Shown piece by piece: positions 17,384 to 24,891 of a stretch of 64,000 bases of DNA. The stretch's first letter is position 1, and every line of letters begins with the position of its first letter. The stretch spans positions 140,432 through 204,431 of the forward strand of contig CAKOJR010000002.1 of the NCBI GenBank assembly GCA_934090735.1, in the 5' to 3' direction. The position numbers and the translations under genes are program-made. The DNA is from an uncultured Bacilli bacterium. Lineage in GTDB: Bacteria > Bacillota_I > Bacilli_A > RF39 > UBA660. The notes below the pieces were generated by a model, which worked only from the letters and a program-made list of their open reading frames with translations, was not told the origin of the DNA and did no database searches.

Positions 17384-17933
17384 TACTCATCACCGTCCCA
17401 TACTCATTTTTCTTTCCTCCATTAAGGAAGTTTTGTAGCAAAAATTTTAAGTCATCATCACTTGCTTGTCTTGAATTTAAGCCGCAACCGGCTAAGTTTG
17501 CAATCATGGTTTGAACTCTTTTTTGAACTACGTCTAGTCTTTTATCTCTAAATAAGAAAAAGTATTCTGTATCGACAGCGCTAATACTGCTTCCACTAAA
17601 CATTTCGGCTTTTTGAATGTCTTGATTAATTAGTTTTCTTACAGCCTGATTTTGTGCATTATCGTATTGTAATTGTAGTTGGGATAGATACAATTTGATA
17701 TCTACTGGTCTATCTGCTACTACTAGCCAGAATTCATAGTCTAGTGTGTTATAAAAATTTCTTAAATTAAAGATTATGGTATTTTGAGTTTGATAATCAA
17801 GGATAAAGATATTTTTTGGTTCTACCTTTATACCTGTAACATAATAATTGTTATTTAGGATTATCATTCCATTTTGAATGGCTTTAACTGGTACCCAATC
17901 TTCAGAATACTTACTTGTCATCTGTTTTGCCAT
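17376..17933 (-). CDS. virB4: VirB4-family protein, N-terminal part as a separate chain
   Basis: The 185-residue product starting at ATG 17933 (MAKQMTSKYSE) matches the N-terminal domain of Gram-positive VirB4/TrsE proteins: YYVTGIKVEPKNIFIL, LRNFYNTLDYEFWLV and ADRPVDIKLYLS, followed by TEYFFLFRD and NLAGCGLNSRQAS. It has no ATPase motifs; those are in the next gene. A longer reading from 18038 would run through the PrgI gene and is less likely. It overlaps PrgI by 23 nt and the VirB4 motor gene by 8 nt, so the three are tightly coupled. The fragment presumably docks on VirB6 or the membrane. Confidence 0.85.
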   Translation of the reverse strand: MAKQMTSKYSEDWVPVKAIQNGMIILNNNYYVTGIKVEPKNIFILDYQTQNTIIFNLRNFYNTLDYEFWLVVADRPVDIKLYLSQLQLQYDNAQNQAVRKLINQDIQKAEMFSGSSISAVDTEYFFLFRDKRLDVVQKRVQTMIANLAGCGLNSRQASDDDLKFLLQNFLNGGKKNEYGTVMSNV

Positions 17934-18234
17934 AACTATTACACCAACCTTTCCAATAATAAACTCGATTATTTGTATAATATGTAAATACGTTTTTAAT
18001 AAATGTTCGTACGTTATGCTGATTTGGTAAAGGTACAATTAAGAACGTACAAATTAGTGCCGGGCAAAGTATTATAAGTGCTGTTTTTAAGTTATTTGTA
18101 GGTATTGATAGCATAAGTACGAAGCTTATTACAACACCACTTATAAATATGATTAAATCCGTTGTATTAAATAACCCAAGTATTAACATTGATTTTTTTG
18201 AGTTTGCCGGTATCAAGTAATTATTATTATCCAC
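17911..18234 (-). CDS. PrgI-family T4SS membrane protein
   Basis: This 107-residue protein has two close membrane segments (about 20-40 and 45-70) and the PrgI/TcpE-like opening NYLIPANSKKSMLILGLFN. PrgI proteins are small inner components of Gram-positive type IV secretion systems and are nearly always encoded just before VirB4, as here. It likely sits in the membrane and anchors VirB4. The reading frame runs into the VirB4 N-terminal gene, overlapping it by 23 nt. Confidence 0.9.
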   Translation of the reverse strand: MDNNNYLIPANSKKSMLILGLFNTTDLIIFISGVVISFVLMLSIPTNNLKTALIILCPALICTFLIVPLPNQHNVRTFIKNVFTYYTNNRVYYWKGWCNSYGKTDDK

Positions 18235-18251
18235 TTTTTATTCCTCCTTTA

Positions 18252-18698
18252 TTAAATTGATTTCCCTAGATGAAATTCTAATATCTTTTTATTTTCTTGC
18301 GCTACTATGTAGTTAGCTAGATATTCTTTAACTTTTAAGTGGTTACCATAGTCTGGTACAATTAAACCATTCCTTTTTGCTTGGATAGTCTTTCCTCTAA
18401 GATATTTATCAATTTCTCTTTGAATCCTTTCAGCTAATTCCTTTGGAATTGCTTCATATAAACGTAATTTTTTCACTAAAAAGTAATTTCTTATTTCAGT
18501 TTGACTTTTACCTTTAAATTGACCTTCAAGTTTACCACCTTGATAATCAACTAATGTTGATTTAAGAGCTTCTTCAATTGAATTCAGTACGTCTTCATCA
18601 GCAAGTTGCCAATAGTAATCACTTAATTCAATATATTTTTTACAAAATACTAAATCATTTTCCCTTTGAGGCCCATTTATAAAACTATCTATACTCAT
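18252..18698 (-). CDS. Conserved-looking cytoplasmic protein of unknown function in the T4SS operon
   Basis: I do not recognise this 148-residue protein. It has no signal peptide or membrane segment, is predicted mostly helical and is rich in charged residues (for example EAIPKELAERIQREIDKYLRGK). It sits between VirB6 (sharing one base) and PrgI, an invariant-looking place in the operon. That position suggests an assembly factor or cytoplasmic adaptor. It has no nuclease, relaxase or ATPase motifs that I can see. Confidence 0.7.
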   Translation of the reverse strand: MSIDSFINGPQRENDLVFCKKYIELSDYYWQLADEDVLNSIEEALKSTLVDYQGGKLEGQFKGKSQTEIRNYFLVKKLRLYEAIPKELAERIQREIDKYLRGKTIQAKRNGLIVPDYGNHLKVKEYLANYIVAQENKKILEFHLGKSI

Positions 18699-20782
18699 TA
18701 TTTTTTATCCTTCTGTTTTTCTACTGTGCTTGCAAATGTATTTGCTTTAACTTGTTTATTAATTGCTTTAGAAACATCTCTAAGTTTTGCTATATCATCA
18801 GGTGTTGCCAGTTGCTCACTTGCTCTAGTGAAAATTTCACCCAACTCATCTATACTGGTTATACCATTTGCAGCAAGAACTGCTTTTCTCGCTTCATCTC
18901 CTAATGTGTTAAGTGTTTTTTCCATTTGTGAGCATATTATCTTGCCTTCGTCCTTTAGTGCACTTCCAAATGCTGCATCGTTAAACTTTTGTTCTAATGT
19001 TTCTCTTTGTAGTTCCTCAAAATGAGCATTAATTATACCATCATCTAAATTAGTTACTGGCACGGCTGTTCCTGCAGCATATAATGTTCCATCTTTTCCT
19101 TTAATTTCTTTTCTAAACCTAACACTTTTACCATTTTGATAATCTTTTAATGCACCTTTTCTTGCGCTTTCAGTTTCTGGATCTGTAAATGCATCAAATA
19201 GTGTTGTGAATTTTGATTTCATCGCTTGAGCTGCTGCTAGTTTTTCATTTGAAACTCCCCTATTATTAAGGAAATTATCAAGATTGTTAATTTTTCCTGA
19301 AACCCATGTCTTAGGGTCTTGAGTAGCTGCTTGTGCTTCTGAAACTACTGTATCTTTTAGATGAACTGCTTTGCCAGGAATTGCTCTTACATCATTTTTA
19401 ATTGCATTGATATCTGCAATTTCTTGAGTTCTTGCATTTCTGATAGCACCTTTTACTTCGCTCCAGTCACTAACATTACCATTTTGCCATCCTCTACGTC
19501 CTGCGTTAAGTGCTGTAGGAACAACTCCTGCTAAACCAAGTGCACCTCTGGCTAGTCCACGGGCAATGTGTCTTTGACCTTTTTGATCTTTTTTAAATCC
19601 TTCAACAAATGCTTTTCCACTGTTAAATAGTGATTGAGGCACTCTTGCTGCTACTGCACCGCCAAGTGTTGCTGCTCTTTTTGCATATTCATTATCATTA
19701 AGTTTTTTCTTGATTGACATTTCTGGTATTTTAATACTAAATATTTCTTCGATAAGTTTTGGGGCATCTTTAGCAAATTTTAAGATTCCTAAGATTACAA
19801 CTACGGTTGCTACTATGTTTACTAAGGCACTACCACCACTAGCAAATACGTTAATATCAGATACAAACCCGATTAAGAGCATTGCAAAGTTTATAATAAT
19901 TATTCTTTCAAATATTTGTAGATATGTTTTAGAGAACTCACCAAACCATTTGTCGAATACGCCACCTTTTGGTTTTGTTATTCTTAATAGTATTGGAACA
20001 GGTGCGATTAATTTTAGTGCCCCTAGTTTAGCTGCTCTTACTCCTAAATCTAATGAGAATGATAAGAATAGATATGCTGCTACTACACCTGCAATGGTAC
20101 TTAATGGGAATAGGTATTCCATTTTTTCATCACTGATGCCTTGTCTTAAATCTGGATCTTTAAAGAAACGATAAAGACCAGTCATACTATTTTTTCCTTC
20201 TTCTGCAAGTTCTCTATAATGTTCGCACATTTCTATTGATGAGTCTTCACATTCAACTAAAGTAACTGCTTCTTTATTTTCATTAAGTGGATGATAAAAA
20301 GCAGTAAAAATTGTTACAGAAACATTTAATGCTCCTTTAGTCGTTCCATTTTCTCCTGAGTCACTGGCAGTTGATCCCATTATAAGATTACCTAATGTGT
20401 TGTTTTCAACAATATGGTCTTGGAATATCTGCATATACTCGCAAATTAATGGGAATAATGTAACTAAAACTATTGATATAATGGTATTTTGAATAATATT
20501 CTTAATTGATTTATCACCTTTATTTAATTGATCCGGGTCAATTATGGAAAGAATGATATTGTATGCGAAAACAAAAAGCATTACGATACCAATTATCGTA
20601 TATATTCTTCTTGATATAACGCCTACGTTTTCTGTTGTAAATACTTCTACTTTACTAACTACTTCAAATAGCTGGTAACATACATTTATAATCATGTATA
20701 TAACATAATCTATTGATAGAAGAATCCCATAAAAAATATTGGCTGCCCAGGTTCCGAATCCAGCTCCTGTTAGTATTCCCAT
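18698..20782 (-). CDS. VirB6/TrbL-type polytopic T4SS channel protein
   Basis: Starting at ATG 20782 (GGAGG lies 5 nt upstream; a longer frame from 20806 is less likely) the product has 694 residues. The first half has about seven hydrophobic segments, including blocks at about 15-40, 60-85, 100-125, 220-245, 285-310 and 325-340, the topology of VirB6/TrbL channel proteins. The second half (about 350-694) is soluble, Ala- and Lys-rich and helical, and probably cytoplasmic. VirB6 forms the inner-membrane part of the secretion channel. The neighbours VirB2-like (upstream), PrgI and VirB4 (downstream) are the standard partners. Confidence 0.85.
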   Translation of the reverse strand: MGILTGAGFGTWAANIFYGILLSIDYVIYMIINVCYQLFEVVSKVEVFTTENVGVISRRIYTIIGIVMLFVFAYNIILSIIDPDQLNKGDKSIKNIIQNTIISIVLVTLFPLICEYMQIFQDHIVENNTLGNLIMGSTASDSGENGTTKGALNVSVTIFTAFYHPLNENKEAVTLVECEDSSIEMCEHYRELAEEGKNSMTGLYRFFKDPDLRQGISDEKMEYLFPLSTIAGVVAAYLFLSFSLDLGVRAAKLGALKLIAPVPILLRITKPKGGVFDKWFGEFSKTYLQIFERIIIINFAMLLIGFVSDINVFASGGSALVNIVATVVVILGILKFAKDAPKLIEEIFSIKIPEMSIKKKLNDNEYAKRAATLGGAVAARVPQSLFNSGKAFVEGFKKDQKGQRHIARGLARGALGLAGVVPTALNAGRRGWQNGNVSDWSEVKGAIRNARTQEIADINAIKNDVRAIPGKAVHLKDTVVSEAQAATQDPKTWVSGKINNLDNFLNNRGVSNEKLAAAQAMKSKFTTLFDAFTDPETESARKGALKDYQNGKSVRFRKEIKGKDGTLYAAGTAVPVTNLDDGIINAHFEELQRETLEQKFNDAAFGSALKDEGKIICSQMEKTLNTLGDEARKAVLAANGITSIDELGEIFTRASEQLATPDDIAKLRDVSKAINKQVKANTFASTVEKQKDKK

Positions 20783-20793
20783 AGTTGTTCCTC

Positions 20794-21141
20794 CTACTCT
20801 ATACAAGTTGTGTATCTATCATTGATGAAGCTTAATAAAAGATTTAATAATATTGGTAAAAAGAATAATACTGCTACTAGGATAAGTCTTGTCGTAAGTT
20901 TTTTATTGACTTTTTTATATTCTTCTGGGTCTTTATTTACTAATGCAACTATGTAGTCATAAGTTGAATAAGCAATTACTAATATTGGGCCTATTATTTT
21001 CATGTATTTAAAAATATTTGTTAAGTCTTCCATTGTTGATTCGCCTAATAAACCAGAACATGTTTCTTCTGATAAAGCATATACATTATTATTTATTGTT
21101 AAAATTAAACCTAGTATTATAAGCCAAGCCTTTTTTTTCAT
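20794..21141 (-). CDS. Small VirB2-like membrane protein, copy 1
   Basis: From ATG 21141 the product has 115 residues: a signal peptide (MKKKAWLII... ending NNVYA), a short outer part with Cys, then two membrane segments (about 45-65 and 84-105) around a charged loop (NKDPEEYKKVNKKL). This is the VirB2/TrbC pilin topology. An upstream TTG in frame (21150) would add three residues; the ATG is preferred. It lies 11 nt before VirB6. Two other genes in the locus (22222-22548, 24478-24891) have the same two-helix layout. Whether it forms a pilus or a membrane scaffold is unknown. Confidence 0.7.
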   Translation of the reverse strand: MKKKAWLIILGLILTINNNVYALSEETCSGLLGESTMEDLTNIFKYMKIIGPILVIAYSTYDYIVALVNKDPEEYKKVNKKLTTRLILVAVLFFLPILLNLLLSFINDRYTTCIE

Positions 21142-21219
21142 ATTAATCAAACCTCTATATACACTATAATTTTAATATAAATTCAATTATATTGCAAGAA
21201 AAAATGCTGTAATTAGTTT

Positions 21220-22119
21220 TTATTCGGGTGCTATCTCATTTTTGTATTTTAGCTTATAAATATTTGTGGTTTCAATGTATAATGCTTGTCTTCCCATTGA
21301 GTCATAACTTTTATTAAATTTTTCTCTTGAAACTTTAATATTTTTTTCGTCTTTTAAAGGGTCATTGATAAAATAATAGTCTTTATCCATACCTACAATT
21401 ACTACTACATGAGCATTTTTAGGATATGTATAGGTTTTTGATTTATCATAACTAAACCATTCATAAACTTCTTTGACTTCGCTGTAATCGGTTGTTGTCC
21501 ATACTAAGACTGGATTACCACTTTGAACATACTCTTCTAAAGGTCTTTTATCATCTGAAGTATAAACATGACCTACTGTATCTTCTGGAAGCATTTTTTT
21601 AAAAATTGTATATATAGAATTTTTTATTACGGGTAAAAAAGTTCCCCATCCGCCTTTTTCACTGCTTGGGTCTCCTGCATAAAACTCGCTTGGATCTGGG
21701 CCAAAACGGACTCCATTATTTTCATAAACTTCTGCTTTTGGTAAAAAAGAATCAACGTATTCTTCCATTGCAATGTCAATGCCTGCATATTTTAATAGCA
21801 TGGTAGCACTTGCTACTTCACAACCGTTAGGATAGTCAGGATTTTGTTTTACTAATGGAAAATTGTTAGTGATGTAACTATATTGTAATTTGCTGTAATA
21901 GCTATCTAAAATGTCTTCATAGTCGTAAATACTATAATTGCTTCCTTTCTTTGATAATATTAACCTGTTAGTGTAATAATCATCTTTTAATGATGGAATT
22001 ATTGCATGTTTTAATTTATCTTTTTCTCTTGTATATAGTTTATACCATACGAAATTATTAGATATTATTATAATTATTAAGATACTAATTATTATTGTTT
22101 TATATTCTTTCTTCTTCAT
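21220..22119 (-). CDS. Membrane-anchored C39-like cysteine protease, T4SS cluster
   Basis: The 299-residue protein has one N-terminal membrane helix (about 8-28) and an outer C39-type (papain-fold) peptidase domain. Landmarks are NGCEVASATMLLKYAG with the catalytic Cys at residue 100, AHVVVIVGMD with the catalytic His near 237, and YFINDPL supplying the Asp. C39_2 proteins cleave or cross-link proteins at the cell surface. Here it may process a pilin-like or secreted partner (inference). There is no ribosome-binding site; an extended -10 (TG-T-TATAAT) ends 6 nt before the ATG, which predicts a leaderless mRNA. Confidence 0.85.
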   Translation of the reverse strand: MKKKEYKTIIISILIIIIISNNFVWYKLYTREKDKLKHAIIPSLKDDYYTNRLILSKKGSNYSIYDYEDILDSYYSKLQYSYITNNFPLVKQNPDYPNGCEVASATMLLKYAGIDIAMEEYVDSFLPKAEVYENNGVRFGPDPSEFYAGDPSSEKGGWGTFLPVIKNSIYTIFKKMLPEDTVGHVYTSDDKRPLEEYVQSGNPVLVWTTTDYSEVKEVYEWFSYDKSKTYTYPKNAHVVVIVGMDKDYYFINDPLKDEKNIKVSREKFNKSYDSMGRQALYIETTNIYKLKYKNEIAPE

Positions 22120-22125
22120 ATTTAG

Positions 22126-22135
22126 ATTATAACAT
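22126..22135 (-). promoter_or_regulatory. Extended -10 element directly upstream of the C39 gene start
   Basis: Minus strand reads TATGTTATAAT, i.e. TG one base before TATAAT (22126-22131). The next 6 nt lead into the ATG at 22119, so transcription should begin at or next to the start codon. No clear -35 at 17 nt. Confidence 0.45.
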
Positions 22136-22189
22136 AAGCTATATTATTTGTATTTGCAAATATAAATATTTTACATTACTATACTTATA

Positions 22190-22219
22190 ACTAAAAAAAA
22201 TCTCAATAATTTGAGATTT
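22190..22219 (-). terminator. Terminator after the second VirB2-like gene
   Basis: AAATCTCAA / TTGAGATTT form a 9-bp stem with a 4-nt loop, followed by eight T on the minus strand. It separates the pilin-like genes from the C39/VirB6/VirB4 unit. Confidence 0.85.
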
Positions 22220-22221
22220 TC

Positions 22222-22548
22222 TTAGTCGCAATTCCAAGGACTTAAAATACAATCTTGGCATTTTTTGAAATTATCTATTGGCATATCTTTATATCCATTG
22301 ATAGTACCAAATAACCACATTACTACAGTTGGTACGAAGAAAATTAGTACACCAGCAATAGCACGATACATTAAACGCTTACTAGCTACTTTAATATCAT
22401 CATCTTTGCTTCCAACAACTGCTTTTCCTAAATCAAACATACCATATCCAATAATTAATAGTGGAATAGCTATTTTAAATATTGTTAAGATCCAACCAAG
22501 AAATCCTAATACGTCTGCTGCTTGATCACAAAATCCGGTAACGTTCAT
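22222..22548 (-). CDS. Small VirB2-like membrane protein, copy 2, with Cys-rich tail
   Basis: The 108-residue protein has two membrane segments (about 15-38 and 62-84) joined by a charged loop (GSKDDDIKVASKRLM) and no clear cleavable signal, although a Cys lies at residue 7. The topology is that of VirB2/TrbC-like subunits. The last residues are C-x2-C-x3-P-x-N-C (CQDCILSPWNC), the same tail as in the protein at 24478-24891. The gene follows the TadZ-like gene and ends in a strong terminator. The shared tail suggests a common partner or disulfide/metal-bound cap outside the cell (inference). Confidence 0.7.
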   Translation of the reverse strand: MNVTGFCDQAADVLGFLGWILTIFKIAIPLLIIGYGMFDLGKAVVGSKDDDIKVASKRLMYRAIAGVLIFFVPTVVMWLFGTINGYKDMPIDNFKKCQDCILSPWNCD

Positions 22549-22607
22549 AATTCACATCTCCCTTACATAATTAAATTTTATCTAAATTTTTCGTTATTGT
22601 CAACAAA

Positions 22608-23678
22608 TTATTTAAAAAGGCCGAAAAAACTTGTACTTCCTTGTTTTCCAAAACCTAATTTAAGTAGTAATTTATCAACAACAAGTAATCTTTCTGCTCG
22701 GTCGTTAATTGCCGGCATATTGTAGTATACTTTGAATTTTGTTTCGTATTCAAAGTTTGATAATTCATCATCCTTTATTGCACTTTGATTAAGTATTATT
22801 TTTCCACCTGCTATTTTTTCTCTAATGTTAATGTCTTTTTTTAGTGCTTTATTTAAAGTTATTATTCCAGGTTTTACTAAATATAAAATGTCATGACAAA
22901 GATTTTTCTCTTCTAATCCATTTAAGTCTATTAAGATTATTTCGGTATCTCTAGCAATATTTATTTTATATTTAAGATCCTCTATTGATGTACAGAATGT
23001 AATATCTCCATCTTTAAAATAAATTGAGTCTTGTTTAAACATTTCAAATGCTTTGACTTTATAATTTATTCTTAATTGTTTTAACATCATGTACATTAGA
23101 GTTGTAGATCCTGCATGGTCGGTTACATTTTGGATTCCAATAATTCTAGCGCTTGTTTTTATTGATTCTGCTTCTTTGACGTATCCTGGATTGTAGTCAT
23201 TATTTGGATAGTAGTTATTTTGGTATGATTGGTTACCAAACGTATTTGGACCCATCTGATTTACTGCTATGCTTTGACTTTGACTTTGATTTAAACTATC
23301 TAAATATTTACTAACGTCATTTAGTGTGTTTGGGTGTGACAGAAGATAGTTTATACCAGCCGCATTTCTAGTAAAGTTGTAGTAGCCATTTTGCACTAGA
23401 AGTGTTAGGTAGCTACTACTATTTACTAATTCACTGTTGTTAAGCAGAAGAACTGTCTTATTTGGGCCAAAGAAACTTAAGAACCTTAAAACTTCTTTGA
23501 TATCAAAGTAGTTTTTTATAGCGGTTATATCGATTACGGCATTATTATAAAATAGGTTACCTAGCTGTTCTTCGATGGACTCTCTAGTAAACTCTCCTGT
23601 AACAGTTTTAATTGAGTTGATATCGACACTATCAATTATTTTACTATTTTGATTTTTAATTATTATGTTTATATTCAT
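22608..23678 (-). CDS. TadZ/MinD-like protein with degenerate P-loop
   Basis: The 356-residue cytoplasmic protein has an N-terminal domain of about 125 residues with a receiver-like alternation, a Gln/Asn/Tyr-rich linker (about 133-165), and a C-terminal SIMIBI-NTPase-like domain. The P-loop region reads GIQNVTDHAGSTTL, lacking the usual Lys, and EIILIDLNG takes the place of Walker B. This two-domain plan with a weak P-loop is that of TadZ, which positions Tad pili at the cell pole. The next genes encode TadE-like and pilin-like proteins, which supports the call. No TadA ATPase is in the window. Confidence 0.6.
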   Translation of the reverse strand: MNINIIIKNQNSKIIDSVDINSIKTVTGEFTRESIEEQLGNLFYNNAVIDITAIKNYFDIKEVLRFLSFFGPNKTVLLLNNSELVNSSSYLTLLVQNGYYNFTRNAAGINYLLSHPNTLNDVSKYLDSLNQSQSQSIAVNQMGPNTFGNQSYQNNYYPNNDYNPGYVKEAESIKTSARIIGIQNVTDHAGSTTLMYMMLKQLRINYKVKAFEMFKQDSIYFKDGDITFCTSIEDLKYKINIARDTEIILIDLNGLEEKNLCHDILYLVKPGIITLNKALKKDINIREKIAGGKIILNQSAIKDDELSNFEYETKFKVYYNMPAINDRAERLLVVDKLLLKLGFGKQGSTSFFGLFK

Positions 23679-23690
23679 GTTAAATCTCCA

Positions 23691-24167
23691 TTAATCTGGG
23701 CTATCATAGCCATTATCATTTGCAAAATATATTGGCTTAGTTTCACCTGTTATTGGAAATGTAAATATTTCTCCAAAAATAGGTAAATCCACTCTAAAAA
23801 AGACAGTTACTTTATAATAATTTTTTTGAATATTACCATTATTATCAATAATCCTCGCAATACAGTATTTGTATCTATTTAAATTTACTGAGCTTCTTTC
23901 AAATCCTCTTGCACTATCAAGGTTAGATACATCTGCATAAGTTGGACAAGTACTGTAAACTACGTATCCTACCGAACTTAAATAGTCTTTGATTTCATCT
24001 TTGGTAGTTACGCTTACTCCTTCATTTTTTTCAACAATATTAACAATGCCATTTTTTACTTTAAAAGCTTTAGAATAATTAATGGATAATGCTAGAAAAC
24101 TAGTAAAAAGTACTATAAAGACAATAACGATAGTGAAAAGCCAGGTTCCACCTATCGATTCTCTCAT
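23691..24167 (-). CDS. TadE-like pseudopilin
   Basis: This 158-residue protein has a short N-terminus (MRESIGGT), a single membrane helix (about 10-30), then INYSKAFKVKNGIVNIVEKNEG, which resembles the segment after the helix in TadE proteins (arranged as E-(Y/F)-G-R-A-F-x-V-x-N). The rest (about 50-158) is an outer domain with two Cys. TadE-type proteins are minor pilins in Tad systems. It lies between the TadZ-like gene and a small pilin-like gene. The acidic residue that marks most TadE helices is not obvious, so I keep this tentative. Confidence 0.55.
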   Translation of the reverse strand: MRESIGGTWLFTIVIVFIVLFTSFLALSINYSKAFKVKNGIVNIVEKNEGVSVTTKDEIKDYLSSVGYVVYSTCPTYADVSNLDSARGFERSSVNLNRYKYCIARIIDNNGNIQKNYYKVTVFFRVDLPIFGEIFTFPITGETKPIYFANDNGYDSPD

Positions 24168-24177
24168 ATGTTATATC

Positions 24178-24417
24178 CTATTCTTCTTTATTTGGACATT
24201 GTACTGGTTGTATAGCGTTGTTTTCATCTAAATATGAACAATCACATAACTCTGCACCTTCGGTACACTCACAGTTGAATGCTTGAGAACAGTTGGCACT
24301 TCTTGTAATGTTTGCTCTAATTGAAGGCCAAATAAATGAAGTAAATACTACTCCTATTGCAGCAATTGCAACTACTGCTACCGCAGTCATACTTAATTCA
24401 CCTGATGCTTCTTTCAT
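24178..24417 (-). CDS. Small pilin-like protein, Cys-rich tail
   Basis: The 79-residue protein has a short leader-like start (MKEASGEL), a membrane helix (about 10-30) and a tail with seven Cys in the last 40 residues. It resembles Flp-type pilins in size and shape and its beginning resembles that of the next protein (MRESIGG). The usual Glu at +5 after the Gly is not present, so prepilin peptidase processing is uncertain. A good ribosome-binding site (AAGGAGG) precedes ATG 24417. It may be the major subunit of a Tad-like fibre, or a third kind of T4SS pilin. Confidence 0.55.
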   Translation of the reverse strand: MKEASGELSMTAVAVVAIAAIGVVFTSFIWPSIRANITRSANCSQAFNCECTEGAELCDCSYLDENNAIQPVQCPNKEE

Positions 24418-24452
24418 TATTATTCCTCCTTATCTTAAAATAATTATATAAT

Positions 24453-24480
24453 AAAAAGAATTGTAAATCAATTCTTTTTA
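24453..24480 (-). terminator. Terminator after the third VirB2-like gene
   Basis: AAGAATTG / CAATTCTT stem (8 bp, extended by A/T pairs) with a 5-nt loop and a T run on the minus strand; overlaps the stop codon. Confidence 0.8.
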
Positions 24481-24891
24481 ACAATTATTTGGGTGAAATA
24501 GACACTCCGTACATGTTTCATATTCACCTTGATAATTTGTCCAGTCATTGATGGTTGATAGAGCAATATCAAGGATAGTTGGAAGTAAAATTATAATAAC
24601 ACCTGTGAGAATTCTTTTACCTAATGTTTGGGTACATTTTTTAAGTTCATCTTCTTTTCCTTCTTTAACGCCATTATAGAAGATAAATGCACCTTGACCA
24701 ATTATTATTAGGGGTACAAATAATTTTATAAACATAATTATGTAACCAACAAATCGCATTACATTTTGAACTTCTTCTTTAGCGCACATGTTTTCTGCTA
24801 CTGCTTCGGCATTTACAGATAGTGGCATGATTAATAATATTAAAAGAAGAAATTTTAAGTATCTTTTTTTATTCGTAGTCATAATTATCAT
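24478..24891 (-). CDS. VirB2-like membrane protein, copy 3, with Cys-rich tail
   Basis: The 137-residue protein has a signal peptide (to about residue 28, SVNAEA), a Cys shortly after, and two membrane segments (about 46-68 and 94-115) joined by a charged loop (NGVKEGKEDELKKC). The ending is C-x2-C-x3-P-x-N-C (CTECLFHPNNC), matching the tail of the protein at 22222-22548. It overlaps the end of the upstream surface protein by 23 nt. An alternative start at ATG 24882 is possible. Function as VirB2-type subunit is inferred from topology and place. Confidence 0.7.
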   Translation of the reverse strand: MIIMTTNKKRYLKFLLLILLIMPLSVNAEAVAENMCAKEEVQNVMRFVGYIIMFIKLFVPLIIIGQGAFIFYNGVKEGKEDELKKCTQTLGKRILTGVIIILLPTILDIALSTINDWTNYQGEYETCTECLFHPNNC

